From: Aquila chrysaetos chrysaetos
Taxonomy: Eukaryota; Chordata; Aves; Accipitriformes; Accipitridae
Length of the DNA: 64,000 nt
Direction: 5' to 3'
Assembly: GCF_900496995.4 (NCBI RefSeq)
Contig: NC_044016.1
Location: 21,618,932-21,682,931 of the forward strand
Shown piece by piece: positions 1-12,300 of the stretch. Position numbers and translations under genes: made by a program. Within the stretch, counting starts at the first letter, position 1. Every line of letters starts with the position of its first letter. Below the pieces are notes generated by a model. That model had not been told where the DNA came from. It did no database searches and was given only the letters and a program-made list of their open reading frames with translations.

Positions 1-1489
1 GTGTTCAACATTAGGTCGGCTGGTCCGTAAGCAGATCGGATGTCCTCTCACCAAGCCCCCCTTTTGAGTCAGCTCAGCTCCTCTCCCTTAGGTCAGAGGA
101 GACATAGGAAAGGTCCCCGAGCAGGCAATGGAAACACTGAAAGGGAGGTGAGGCTTGAATGCAGATAAGAGGAGTGAAAACTAATTGATCTGAAAAAGCA
201 CTGTGATTGTGGGGTATAAAATAATGACTGGGAAGTCCCTTTTGTTTACTGTGAGGCAATAATAGCAGAGGGCAGATGATAACAGTGAATGGGTGACATT
301 TTAGGGCTCTTTAATTTAGCAGAGAGAGGCATAACAAGCAGCAGGGATTGCAATTTAAAGCCAGGCAAATGTAAATAAGAAATGAGGCACATTGCACAGA
401 GGGTGCTGGCACACATCAAAACAGAGCGGGAGGGGTGTGGGGCTCCCCATCTCTTAACGGCTTTGTGTCCAGGCAGGCTGATTTTCTGGGAGATAAAAGC
501 AAGGTACTGAGCTCAACTGCAGTGATGGCTGAAATTCAGCTGCCGGTGATGTATGGCAAAGCATTAGTCAGGCTAAGAATTCCTGCCTTTTCTTCATTCA
601 GGCAGACGCTTGACGGAAAAATACGCTGTTCACCCAAACAAGGTGAACAGGGACCGTCCCAGGGTGGTGGCGAGCACAGTCGCCTTCAAAACAGGCTGTG
701 ATGTTTGCATGGCCGAGAAGTGTGCATCTTTTTATCACCTGGGGGAAAGTGGGGTTAGTCTGTGTGGAAGCAGCTGCAGGCAACGGTCTTCGACTGGAGG
801 CCTGGGGCCAGAAGTCATCATGGTGTCTGCCGGAACATGCCTGCTGCTCACACACATCGACCTGGCACCAACCACCGTGAGAGCCATACTGGGTGATCCC
901 TCCTGTCCGTGACAACCTGACCTCCTGGAAAAACAAAATGCTTGAGCCTTTGCACCCCACAAGTGCTTCCAGCAGCTCATGTCGGGGCTGCTCAGAGGCA
1001 CCGTCCCTGCTGCATGCGAAGCCTTTCCGTGATGACTCTGTGGCTGTTTCAGGACAAGCCTCTGCCTTGGCATCCTTTCTTTCCCCTGCTCAGAAATTTT
1101 TCCAAGGATCATTCATAGTGTCTGTGCATGTTTCCCTCGATGGGCCTTTTGGGGTCCCTTCTTGTTGTGCACGCCCAAGGACAGAGTCCTCCCTGTGCTC
1201 CCCTTGTCTAACCATGCCATGTGTTCCCAAAACTTTCATTTCTGGGAAATGCCCTAAGCATCCTGTAAGCTCAGCTAATGTGCTGTGACCCCTCCTGCTA
1301 ATCTTCAGGCAGCTGCTCAGGCTGCCAGCACATGGCAAGGGTTTGGGGTAAGGGGAGTCTGTGCCAAAAGTCCTACCTTGCCTCTGGCATGCGGAGTGGG
1401 GCAAGTACTGCACAGCAGGTAGGAAAAACACCTGCAAGTGATCATTAAGTGGTAATGTTTTCCCAGAAAGCAGCAAATCTGTCAGCCTG
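1..1489. other. Unique non-coding sequence, nothing recognised
   Basis: No exon, RNA gene or repeat family is recognisable here. Open frames are all 131 codons or shorter, overlap each other on both strands, and show no domain-like composition. The stretch is of mixed base composition with no CpG clustering. It is best regarded as intergenic or intronic sequence. Confidence 0.6.
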
Positions 1490-1650
1490 GAGTTTATAAA
1501 TGTAAACAGTTTTTATTTTAAAAACAAACAAATAAACAGGTGAAAGTCTCCCAGTAGCAGGTGCTGCCTCCACGCTAAGCCCAGCCTTGCAGCCCATAAT
1601 TCGCAGTTATCTGTTTATTCTATGCGCTATTTATAGCTGGTCAAATCTCT
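1490..1650. promoter_or_regulatory. Forkhead-motif-rich AT block, candidate enhancer
   Basis: A perfect forkhead core, TGTAAACA, lies at 1501-1508. It is followed by an A-rich run with repeated AAACA/TAAACA cores at about 1522-1538 and a further TGTTTATT at 1612-1619. Forkhead (FOX) proteins bind (A/G)TAAA(C/T)A. Four or more cores within about 120 bp is suggestive of a regulatory element, but A/T-rich DNA produces such motifs by chance. Conservation cannot be tested from one sequence, so this remains an inference. Confidence 0.25.
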
Positions 1651-4600
1651 CCATCCCACCTCATGTTTCCTACTTGCTCTATCTTCCTAATTAAAGTATT
1701 TACTGTGAGTATTTTAATAAAACAAAAAAAAATATTTGAATGAAAAATATAGCCTGTGGCCAAGGTGCTGCTGATGTGAGGTGTTTGCAAAGGCACAGGC
1801 CAGCCTGGGAGGCTTGTGCCATGATGGAGGTTGAAGAAATGGTGAGGTGGGAAAGAAGGTGGCATGCAGATAAAGCAAGGGACAGAGCTCAAGAATAATG
1901 GGGCAGGGTCTCTCCCCGTGGTATGAAACACAGTATTTTCACTGGCTTCACTGGAACCACTACCCATGTCGTGCCAGCTGTGGAGGTTGACCCAGATCCC
2001 AGTTAGAGCAGCCCCTGTCCTAGCTGCAGGAGGTTGGCTCCTGGCTGGGTATGGAGGGACAGGCGTGGGAAAACTGATGTTGTGTCAGTCCAAAGGGGAA
2101 GCTCTTTAATGAAGAGACTGGCCATGGATTTGGAGGAGTTTGGCTGTGATGCAGATGCTGCAGTTGATTGCAGGCTGGCAGCCTCAGCTGTCACTCTGCA
2201 GCCGAAACCACTCTGAAACCCTGGGGCAGAGAAGAGCCCTGAAACCTCTTGGGAGATGAGACACCAGTCAACATGGAATAAATGGACTGAACAAACCGTG
2301 TATGAAAAAACACCCACGTACCACTGAACCTTACTTGGTCCTCCACTCCTTTGCAGATGTCCTTCTTACTACACGTCGGCTTCCACTGGCTACATGAGCT
2401 AAGACTGCAGCCACCTTGCTGTGTCAGCTTCGCTTTTTCTTCAGTAGGCTTATATTTCTTTATGTATGTGCAAGTTTAAGCATTGCATTATAGCCTCAAG
2501 CAGACACCAACCATGTCTCTCCCTTATTTAAATTAATTTTACCTGCCAACACAGCACAAGGTTCTGTAATGTATGGGTATAACTGAGCCCTTGTTTTGTT
2601 GGGAGGTGTTTTGTTCTGTGTTATGAACTATATAACCCTCATGGGTCTTAAAATACAAAAATTTATCACACTCACTGCCACTGCCTTTCTGAAAAGGGCA
2701 GTATCTTACATTTCATATTGGGTCATTTAGGCAGCAAGCTCTAAACCAGAAACTTGCTTCTCTTTCATGTGTAGTCCATGATAAACACTTGTTCTGGATT
2801 TTTGAACAAGTGTGTTTTGCACCCCTTTGTGGAGGGAGTGTAGTCCACCTGGTTATTGCCTGAGTGGATATTTTCTCATTTTAGAGAAGACGGTACTGTG
2901 ATCCCACTGCTCAGCAGGAGGGCCAGGTCCACATCCCAGCATGATCCCCTGAATGACTGCAGAGATGCCTCTCTCCTCCCCAGCAATCTCCATGTCTGGA
3001 AAGTGGAGAGAGCCTTGCAGTGAAATGATGAAAGTGGTGCTATCTGATGGGGTATGCCTGTGCTCACAGAAAAACCTAGGCAGCTAAGTGAATTGGGTAT
3101 AAAGTGTAGATAGAGAAAGCTCAGTGAGTTTTCCTTTTTTAAGTGGTTCTCTACCCGGGATGCAAATTCTGAACCCTTAAAAGGGCCAGTTATAACTACT
3201 TGTTTATAAAAATAATGCAGCTGATCTTAAGAGGAGGTTTAGGGTGTGTTTTGTTACTCTTAGGAGGTCTGCACTAAATTAGTTTATTACATTTTTTTAC
3301 ACTGGATAAGTTTCAGGCTGTTTTTTTTACAGGGCTGCTAATGTAACAATAGGATGCAACCGAACTGTTAGCAGCCTCAGGCAGTGTCCAGTGATTCACC
3401 AAAGCATTTCACTTGTACCACAGCTGATATTTGTGTGTCGTTCAGCATGCCAGACTGGAACATTCAATATTTGGGACTCGGATTCCTCCCAGACAGAAAG
3501 GCGCTTGGGAGGGGCTGCAGCCTATCTCTGGGCTTCTTCCTTTAACAAAAAAAAAAAAAAATCTGATTAAGTTAATTATGTTTTTGGGAAAAAAAAAGAA
3601 TAGAAAAAACAACTTATGAAATGTCGGGAAAAAGAAATAGAAAAAGCTTTCTGAGAAAATGGCTTGAAACAATGGATTTCTGCCATCTTAGCTGTCTCAC
3701 CTTTCCTACTGGCTTGGCTGTGATTTCCATTTCTATTGATGAAACAACGATCCTGATGTGAAACAGCTCTGCAAATAACCAGAGCAAAATCCGTGCATCC
3801 CTTCACAATATTCCAGCTCAATATTTTAGTGGAATGAAAAATAGAAGAAAGGGATTTTTTTTTTTTTTTTTTAATTGACATTTGCTTTGGAAACTGGGCA
3901 ACAGGATGATCTCTTCTGGAATTGCCTTGGCAGATGTAGTAGCACATGGACTGAACGCTCCAGGACGTGAGGGCAGGCTCTTTCCGTAAAACACCACCCT
4001 GCATTCCAGCTTTCTCACCTAAGCAATTTTTTTAATGCCAAATACTTTTTCTGACAAGATTTACAGGGGTCTTAAAGAGTCTTATCAAAAATCAGATTGG
4101 AAAAAGGTCTAATGGCCCTTCCTGGCTGGTACAGAAGGGAGTTAACAGCATAACGATGTAAGAACGTTTAGCAGTTTATGTGATTGCACAAATATTTCTT
4201 TTATTCCTAGAAATGGGTCCCAAAAAAAGGATTTTATGAGTTTGACAGATTCCTCCATTCTACACTGTCAGTTGCTTTTTTTCACCTCCAGCGATACAGA
4301 GCTGCAACATGTTTGGTGTGCCTGTGAGCCCAAATCAAAGCAGTGAACATGTCCCTAAATATTTCTCTAACAAAACCTGCTCAAGTAGACTAGATTATCT
4401 ACAGAAGGAGTCCTACAGGAAGCACCTGCACTTGGGTATTTAGTTCAGCATTATGTTACCTAATGCTGCTTACCTGTTCTGTGATCTTGAAAAAAAAAAG
4501 CTTTCTTTTTGTTTCCTCTCTGATCCCATCACTCTTTTGTCTCCTTACAGGCTGAGTGCTTCATGGCAGAATCTGCCTGTCCCCTTTGTTTGTAGGAGGC

Positions 4601-7260
4601 TCTGTGCGGCTCAGTCTAAGCCTATAAAGAGCAATGTTGTATGAATAGTGCCAGTCACCTGGGCAGAACAGCGAAGAGATCTGTCTCTTTTGCCCCCTTG
4701 TGTGTTGTGGCACAGTACTATTTTATGGTGTTGTGCAAGCTGGTGACATGGGTAGAGAGATAAGACCTCACCTTTGGATGCTGCTGCAGTTCCTGGTTGC
4801 TGGCACAGTAATGCAGCAATGCAGAATTTCCTGCTCTTGCCTGCCTGAACTAGGTGCAATATAAAGCAGCTTAAAGGAAGATTTGTTCAATTCCAACTTC
4901 AAAGCAGACCTGAGGATATTTTCGTTGGAAGAGGAACACCAGCATGGTCTCCTGTAAAGCTGCAGCTCCTGCTCTGAGACATGAGCTTGGGTAAGTGAAG
5001 TCTGTCAGGAGCAGCAGAGTTATTGAAGCCTAGCTTTCAATGACTGGGTTGCAATGCTGTAACTCCCTTCCTGTGTCTCCCATACTTACTCTTACAATAC
5101 CCTCCAGTCCACTTGAAATCCTCTACCTACCTCTGGGCTGTCTACCAGACAGCAAAGGCTGGACATGGTGCCTGGACAGCCAGACTCACCAATGCCTCTG
5201 TGTGCCTGAGGGGGAGCCCATCAGCTCCTGTTGCCCCAGTCCATGTGCCCATAGGACATGGACAAGAGCACTTTCCAACCACAGGGGCTACTCTGAAGAG
5301 ACAATGTTTTGGGCAGACACAACATGCACTGAAGGCAGGCAGATCACCAGAAGAGAGAGGAAGGAATTTCATACAAAGATGGTCTCAGCTGTAAATGAAA
5401 GAAGAGCATATGAAAAAGGAAGACAGTTTTCTGTAGCTTGGATCAGCCCGAGCTGTTAAGACTTCCAGTCTGTACACTTCAGTCCTGGAGAATTTAGGCT
5501 TTTTGTGTAACCAAGCTACCTGGCTTTGTGCTGTTCTGTCTCATGGGGCTTCTTGCAGTTGCTGGACCAAAAACTTGGTTGCATGTAGTTTTTCTTTGCA
5601 AGTTTAATGGGGATAAAAACCACATGAAGGTAATGGAGATAAAAATGTTGTGACACCTGTTTGCACTTTAAAAATTTGCATAAAAACTGAAAACACACAA
5701 ATAAGCCCAGCATTTGATGAGTGATGAGCAGTCTTCCCTCTGCTTGTGTGACGGCGTGGAGCTGCTAATGACTAGACAGGCTATAACTACAGCTAAGAGA
5801 AAGCCACAAGAAAACACTTGATTAATAAAGCAAAGTGCCAGCTTTCAGCCTTGCTGGAGTCCCCAGACAGGTGGGGAATGACAACCCTGAGCAGTCCCTA
5901 TAGCTGTTGACCTCACCAGGCTGGCTCAACACACAGTCCTTGGTGATTCTGGAGGAGGCAGTCATCTGCCTCTCTTTCAAATCACTCTGCCACTACAAAA
6001 CCCACTTCCTGCACCCTGAAGGTCCGGGTGGTACTCCAGACTGTCACCATGACAGCCAGGTTACCCCCAGGCTGGTAGCTGGTGTAGTCAGGCAATCAAA
6101 TGCAGGATGCTCTGGGTTTCTTTTCAGGTGCTGCAGACAGTAAAGCTTGGAAAGTCATGGAGGATGTACTAGCCAAAGCCTGCAACTGTTCTGGCAGCAC
6201 CAGAGAAGAAAAAGAAAGGGCACTGCTGGAAATATGCATGTGGGATGAATCCCACCAGCCACCTCTTTCCATCCCATGCCCAACACTGGCCAGCACCAGT
6301 GCTCCTAGGAAAGAGGTCAGGGCTCAAAGGGGGCAAGTGAGCACATCTCTGCCCTTCACCCTCTGTCATGGGTATCCATTCCAGCTAAGCAGCTCAGTCA
6401 ATGAGCAGCCAAAGACAGGCCCTGGAGCAGGATGATTCATACCCTTTCTGACATGTGGTCATTATTTACGATGTTCCTGAGCCTTGCTGACTGCCTTCAA
6501 CATTATAGAAGTTGGCCTGATGGTACAGAGCTAACTTAAATCAGACAGTACTCCCCCCGCCCCTGAGAGGGAAACTCACTGAACTCCCCAGGCCAACTCT
6601 CAGAAGCCAGCAATAAGAATGGGAAGAAAAATTGCATAACTTACTGCTATTTGCAATGGCCCTGTGCCTTCTAGCTACCCAGGCCCCTTCTGAGTACTGC
6701 TAAGTTCAAGGCTGGTGTTAAAATGTGTGTTATTCCACTGGAATTCCCCATCCTTTAACTTCTTTTCCTCCACCACTTTTGTGGTTATGAGGGAAAGGGC
6801 AGGTGTTCCCAGCTGTCCCCTGTGAGACCATTGGCACACTGGTATTGACGACCCCCTTGCTCTTCTCCTTTCTGAGGCAATGCATGCCAGAACTTTCAGG
6901 GTCTTGCCAGACAAGAGTTAGCCCACAGTCATTCTCATTGCATTATCTCCCATGTGATGGGTGAGCAGACCTGCGTCAGGAGCTGCATACCAGGTGATAT
7001 AAAGGTGTTGTGACCGCAGCAGTATGCTTTCCTAGCCCCTTTTATACCATGCCCACAGTGCCAGCCTCCTCCCCGAGCATTGCTACAGATGACTTAGAGC
7101 CCCATAAAGGCCACAAGTCAGAGAAGGGTTCCAGGCTGCCTTAATTTGTTTTCATCATCCTGGGCTTTCTCCTGCAATGGGGATCCCTCTTTGCTGAGCC
7201 ACTGAGGGATGTCTCCCTGAGCTTCCTCAAGTCCCTTCTTGTCCAGCAGGCATCTGCATG
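1651..7260. other. Non-coding stretch with homopolymer tracts only
   Basis: No gene or recognisable transposon was seen over about 5.6 kb. It contains an A13 run near 3547-3559, an A/T-rich patch at 3540-3620, and an 18-T run at 3855-3872 that could be a mononucleotide microsatellite or a worn retroposon tail in minus orientation. The longest open frames (139 and 142 codons at 5040-5459 and 3576-4004) have no recognisable domain, and the latter is largely translated poly(T)/poly(A). Confidence 0.6.
3855..3872. repeat. T18 homopolymer
   Basis: Uninterrupted run of 18 T followed by AATTGAC. It could be a simple mononucleotide tract or the poly(A) tail of a decayed minus-strand retroposon. No matching element body can be recognised on the left side. 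Confidence 0.85.
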
Positions 7261-7340
7261 ACTTTTATCTCATTATACAACTTCCTTATCTCATTACACA
7301 TCCTTCTTGTATTATTGTACATCTTCCTTTCTAGATCATT
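7261..7340. repeat. Degenerate 21-bp tandem repeat (about 3.8 units)
   Basis: Units at 7261-7281, 7282-7302, 7303-7323 and a partial one at 7324-7340 align to a core like TTCCTTATCTCATTACACATC with a few substitutions each. The period is exactly 21 bp for the first three units. On the minus strand one frame is open across the array, so the repeat translates as heptads resembling M/L-Y/C-N-E-I-R-K. The fourth unit contains CTAG at 7331-7334, which forms a splice-acceptor-like sequence on the plus strand because the unit is pyrimidine rich. Old minisatellite origin is the simplest reading. Confidence 0.7.
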
Positions 7341-7419
7341 AAAGAAACCAGCACGTGGCAGCGAAGAAGGGCTGCTGACCGCTGAGGCAGCCTTGCCGGG
7401 GAGGAAAGTGGAATAAAGG
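7335..7419 (+). other. Candidate 85-nt non-coding or terminal exon
   Basis: The left border is a pyrimidine tract ending TTCCTTTCTAG and the right border is AAAG followed by GGTAAGTATT. These are good matches to vertebrate acceptor and donor consensus on the same strand, 85 nt apart, which is a typical exon size. The middle frame (starting at 7336) is open for 26 codons and meets TAA at 7415-7417, two bases before the predicted exon end; the other two frames close earlier or at once. If the exon is real it is therefore more likely part of a long non-coding RNA or an untranslated region. There is no partner exon I can identify, so this is an inference from splice-site strings only. Confidence 0.2.
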
Positions 7420-8224
7420 GTAAGTATTATTGTGTCTGGGTGAGAGTGTGTCAAGCTCCAGATCAGGGAAATTCGGGAGTGTTGTATAATGCAAGGGATC
7501 TCAAGATGCTAAAAATACAAATTTGCCAACAAATGCAACAGTACAGATTTGCAGCAGAGCCCGGACGATGGGCAGACAGAAATCCCAACAGCCCCAGATG
7601 GTCCCATCTGATCAAATCCACCGGCCACTGCCTTTGACTTCAGGGCTTTACAAAGGGGATTTGAAAAACAGGGTATATCCCATTACTTCTTGCTGGAAAG
7701 CTCTTTTTGAGTCCACTGACTCTTCTCTCCTAGGCCAGCCTAGCAGAGAAAACCTCCTCCTGACTTGTGGGCCTATGTTAGCAGCTCTTTGGTTCTGTGT
7801 CAGGACTGAACTGGTGGGATGGGAGAATGTAAGAGAGGCTGTGTTAGAGTCCAGTACCTATTTAACTGTGGATAAAAGAAAACCCAGAAAACATATGAGA
7901 AAATGAGGAGAGAGCCATCGCACTCCATGGATAGAGAGCTGGTAGAGCCTCACTCCAAGATATCTGTTAAGGTCAGATGGATTTAAGCACTTTTTTTCTT
8001 GCACGTAAGCATAAGCAGTTGTCTGAGTAAGATCTCGGAAGCAGGCTTGGGCAAGGCCTGACGGTACAAATGTGACTGCAGTCAGAAAGCACTCTCCCTT
8101 TCCCTCGAGATACAAACTCACTAACCTCTGTGGAATGGTGGGGGGACAGCACTGGGAATGACAGCAAGGATTGCACAACACACTATGTTAGAAACCAGGC
8201 TTGACTCCAGCCAGTGTAAATTTG
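7420..8224. other. Non-coding stretch, nothing recognised
   Basis: No repeat or gene signature was seen. Short open frames of up to 127 codons overlap on both strands without recognisable domains. Confidence 0.55.
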
Positions 8225-8605
8225 AACTAAGTGCGTGCTATACTGGGTCAGATCCAAAGTCCACCTAGTTCATCCTCCTGGCTTTGACAGCAACTAAAGC
8301 ATAAAAACTGGGCCTCAACAGGGGGATCTTTTCCCTTGTGGGCCCTCTTAGCATCTGGCAGCTAGCACTGCAGACATGTCCAGAGATGGAGCTTTGGCTA
8401 GACGATTATATTTGACAATGAGAGGCTTCTCATTGTCTGGTGCCTTGTTGGAGCCACTGAGATAGTTGTTTTCCATGATATTGTGCAGCAGTGAGTTCCA
8501 CGGGGTGGTCACTTACTGTGTGAAAGGCGGGACCATAACCGAGTGGATAGAGAGGCCAAGCGAATGTACACTGCGCAAAACGCCCCCCACCTACCACTTT
8601 CTCAA
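8225..8605 (-). mobile_element. Old CR1-type LINE 3' remnant
   Basis: Read on the plus strand, the segment follows the order of an antisense CR1 3' region. It opens with a phrase like CTGGGTCAGATCCAAAGTCC and CACCTAGTTCATCCTCC. It later has GAGTTCCACGGGGTGGTCAC followed by TTACTGTGTGAAA, which matches the sauropsid CR1 phrase around 'gagttccacaggttgactgtgcgttgtgtgaa'. Divergence is high, so this is an ancient copy. Orientation is inferred from the phrase order. A database search against sauropsid CR1 consensus sequences would settle the subfamily. Confidence 0.6.
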
Positions 8606-11604
8606 CATACACAGAATTGAAGACCATGAATCTTTCAATCAGTGCTTATGAAGAATTCCTGCAGCTATACCATACCAAAAAAAATGAGGAAGTCCAAATT
8701 TGAAACGGGTTGTTGGTCACTGCTGCGTGAGGGACATCTTCATGGGAATTCTGCCAAGTAATTTTACTTGTGATGCTGTAAAAATGTTGTGTAAATAATG
8801 TTTCTGTGATACATGTGTTGCAAGTTATTACCAAGCCATAAAAGAGCTAGGAGAGAAGAAACCAAAACACAAAATGCTGTGTGACGCCAGAACACTCTTC
8901 TGGTGAGTATCAGTTTGCAAACTGCAATGTAAGTTTATGCCCACAATTCAACTGACCTCCTGAAAGCAAAGATAAACAGGAATAGAAGGGCGGGCATCTG
9001 CAGTTCCCTCTTCCCTCCAGAGAAATTAATTCTTGATGAAGCTCTGCCCTATTTCACTGGCATTCTGTCTGCCCCTGAGCAACTGAAAACAAAAATACCT
9101 AAAAAACCTACTCCTAACTTAGGTGTGCAGGGAAGGGCCTGTGAGACGTGCTTGGCAGTTTTGAGAGCAACCACACAGCTCCCAAATCTAACAAGGAAAC
9201 CTAACACCCACCCCAAAACCCACCCAAACCAAAACAAAAAGATGGCTTAAGAAAGCAGTCTGTTCTGAAAGGCTGCACTGCCATGGTGGGAAGTGTCTGA
9301 ACCAAACCCTAGCTGGCCATGGCTTAGAAAAAAACCCATGTTATCTCTCTTCCCAAAACATGCAAACAAATGTTGAACCCTTCGGTTTGGCAGAACTAAC
9401 TAGTTTCTTTTCTTTAAATATGGTCTGGCTATAGAAGAGTGTCAAAACAAGCTGAGGAAGCATGAGGTGTATCCACTCCCCCAAGCGAGGCAAACTGCTG
9501 TGCTCAAGGGCTGCTGCAGGAAGGCAAAGCCTGTCACCTACACCATGTGGTAGGACCCCCTGGAGTAAGGATGTGGGCTTTTCCCCTCACTACAGTGGCT
9601 GGTGGTGTGAAATTCTGCTCTTGTAGAGAGAAATCTCCTCTGGGAGCCTTTTACCAGCACCTTTTTGGCAAACAGCAGTTATCTGCTGTGTAAGCTGAGA
9701 CATACATTAATATCACAATTATACAGCCCTGGTCCTTCACCTTGTTTGGTGTGTTAGCACCTAGATGTGTAGAGTCTGAGTAATGGCATTTAATGGGAAG
9801 AAAGGTAAGTTCTAGGATTAAGCTGACCTCCAGGAGTAGATACTAAATAAAGAAAAGCAATCACCAAGAAGCCAGAGGCTGTCTCAGCTCCAGTGCCTGT
9901 TCCAGCTCAGCCTCTCCCCTACACAGATGCTATTCTGCTCCTCTTGCACATTTGTGTCTGAGGAGCCAGGCTAGAAAAAAGGCAGTAGGGCTGCTTGCAT
10001 GTGCTAAGGACTGGCTGGAGAGCTGCAGACCTGCTTGCTCCCACCTGCCTGGGGTGTGGACAGGAGATGAAGGCCCCTGGATGTCACCCTCTGCCTCTGA
10101 GGCTCCTGCAGGCAGGGATGCTGTCAGCCTGCTGCTGCCAGGCTCCCAGCCCTCGGGAGTTTCACTGGGATGCTTTCTAGGCTGCAAAAGGAGCGGAAAA
10201 GGGCAAGTGGAGGGCAGCTTGGGGGTGCATGGTTCCCATGGTGGCAGAGGCACTCTGTGACCCCAAATAGGCTATGGCATGGGAAGGCAGAGTGAAAGGG
10301 ATGTGCTCATAGCTCAGCCAAACCAACAGGCAGATGCAGTGTGTAGAGAGACACTGTCAGCTTCCTAAATTAAAGCTGTCAGCAGGTTTGGGCCACCCAG
10401 TGTATCAAGGGAGATGTGCTCTTCAGCAGTACCTCCCTGCCATTTTGAACTCACTGTGTCCTGCAACATCAACGCCACCACAGAGCTGGGCTCTGGCATG
10501 GGACAACATAGCCCAGCTCTCTGGGAGCTGCAGTCCCAAATCTCACATCTGCTTTATGAGAGGAAGCGAGCCTGGCCATACTCGAGCCCAGGGAAATTAG
10601 ACAGGGAGAAGAAACGCAGCAAGCCCCGAAAACAGAGAGGCGAGTGGCGCTGGTGTGAGTCACAGCTTCGGTAGAGCCCATTTTCCCTCCTGGAGCAAGG
10701 GGGTTGGTGGGGAAGGGATGTGCTTTAGCCCTGGCCCTGCAGCTCCCCATTTTGCATTCCTAGCTGGCATGAGGGATGGCAAAATGGCCTGCACTGACAA
10801 ATTGCGGCCACTCATCAGCGGGGTCGCATCAGTCTCTGGCACAGCGGAGACAGGAGCAAGTGCGGTGGAAGCCAGATGGTGGTAGGGGTGGCTGGCTGGC
10901 TTTGTTCTGTGTATACACGTGCTCACATTCACATTTACATACATGTCCACCCACACAGAAACTGAACTGGAATCAAGATAATTTGAAATAACAGAGTGGG
11001 ATTTCTGGATGGCAAATCTGATCCGAGTTTCACCCTGTGGATGCTACTCGTATAAACCTGCCATCACCCTTTCCCACTGACCCCCATCCCCCTGCAGCCG
11101 AACCCGCCTTGTAACACCTCCACTTGCCAGCACTGAGGCGGCTCAGTGCAGTATCCCATTCTCCCACACAGGAACGCTGGACCAGTTTGGTACTCCTGCC
11201 TGCAGCACATGCTACTCACAATGCAGTAAGAGCCCGGTGAGCGCCTGGGAGGAACTGCCGGCTGCAGCCTTGCTCCATCAGCAAGAGATGTGCCAAGAGG
11301 CTTGGAGCTGATCAGCCCCAGAAGGCAACTTCCTGATGCAATTAAGATAGAGGTAACTTCAGACACATCTTGCCAGTCTTCTGGGACATATGCTGCTAAT
11401 TAAAAGTCAGCCTGTACGTTTAGGATTAAGGACAGGGATGCGTACTCTGGTGGTAGAGAACATTTCTGCATGTTCTTGTGACACTGGTGTCTGAATCTAC
11501 ATGGTTGTGGCTACCTGTGAGTGAGAGGTTTCCCTTGAACTCTTTTAGCTTATGCTGCATGCTTGCTCCTATTTAAAGTTTCCTTAGAAAAATCAGAGAG
11601 GCAG
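8606..11604. other. Non-coding stretch, nothing recognised
   Basis: About 3 kb without a recognisable gene or transposon. A strong donor-like AAAG/GTAAGT occurs at 9801-9810 on the plus strand, but I see no convincing acceptor paired with it. Overlapping open frames at 9930-10260 on both strands arise in a GC-richer patch and carry no domain. Confidence 0.55.
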
Positions 11605-11745
11605 GACTGTCCCACAGATCAGGTGCTGGAATGGGGCTCAGGAGTTTTCAGTTTTGCTCTTGAATCAGCTGGATTTGAAGCATGATGTTGGGAAAGCCAC
11701 CTTACTTGTGCCTCCGTTCACATCACAGAGGCCAGGGAGCGCAGA
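11605..11745 (-). mobile_element. MIR-type SINE fragment, antisense
   Basis: The plus strand carries the antisense MIR/amniote-SINE word order: GCTGGAATGGGGCTCAGGAG, then a 'tgaatcagctggatttg' segment, then GATGTTGGGAAAGCCACCTT and GTGCCTCCGTTCACATC. These correspond to the MIR phrases for 'ctcaggagacctgg', 'tgaccttgggcaagtcactt' and 'gtgcctcagtttccccatc'. Identity is moderate, as expected for an element that predates the amniote radiation. Confidence 0.7.
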
Positions 11746-12119
11746 GTGCTTCCTCCAGTGGGACCCTGCCTAAGCAATAAGTCTTTGAGTCAGGGACTGA
11801 CTCCTGTTCCAAGTACACAGGATGGCAAGTCCCTAGTCTCTCTCACCCTTAAGACAGCTGTGATAGAAATGGTCGATCATCAGAGGACTTTTTTTTCCCA
11901 ACTGTGAATTAAGCTTTAACTGGGCATCATTTTCTCTGCAGCTGACAAGCATTTCTGCAGGAAGTTTTGTGACCCCAGCAAGTGAATAGGGTTCATGTCC
12001 TGACAGTAATTAAATGACAGATTCACTTTTGGGTTGAGGAGAGAACATGTGCTCTAGGGTGGTCCATCAAATCCAGAAACAGCACCACGCAACTGAAAAG
12101 ACAGCTCGAACAAAGGATT
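11746..12119. other. Short interval between two MIR fragments
   Basis: No recognisable feature. It is possibly unique DNA separating two independent SINE insertions, because the two flanking fragments both cover the MIR core and so are not halves of one copy. Confidence 0.5.
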
Positions 12120-12300
12120 TCACAATGAAACTTCTACAGCTAAAGCATTTGGGATCATTGGGTCTGGATCCAGTTCCCAGCTACAGCTTTTCAGCATGAG
12201 CTGAGGCTCTCAGGTTCCTCATCTGTATAAGGGCAACAATACTCCATCCCCTCTTTACAGGAAGGTTGCAAACAAATGTGAAGCTATCTAACAGCCCGGT
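12120..12300 (-). mobile_element. MIR-type SINE, antisense, core and tail
   Basis: The plus strand reads GTCTGGATCCAGTTCCCAGC, later GGTTCCTCATCTGTATAAGG and CAACAATACTCC, then GGAAGGTTGCAAACAAATG. These are the antisense MIR core (CAGTTTCCTCATCTGTAAAATGG), the adjacent 'ataatacctacctc' segment and the 'ttgtgaggattaaatg' tail. The order and spacing match an antisense MIR copy. This is one of the best-preserved MIR copies in the window. Confidence 0.75.

Noticed and set aside
3895..3945. Possible CR1 3' end (GGATGATCTCTTCTGGAATT)
   Set aside because: Resembles the 'ggatgatcttctgaggtcccttcc' terminus over about 20 bp only, with no supporting sequence upstream.
8521..8580. tRNA-like string near GGGACCATAACCGAGTGGAT
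   Set aside because: No acceptor stem pairing, no complete A and B boxes, and it lies inside the CR1 remnant.
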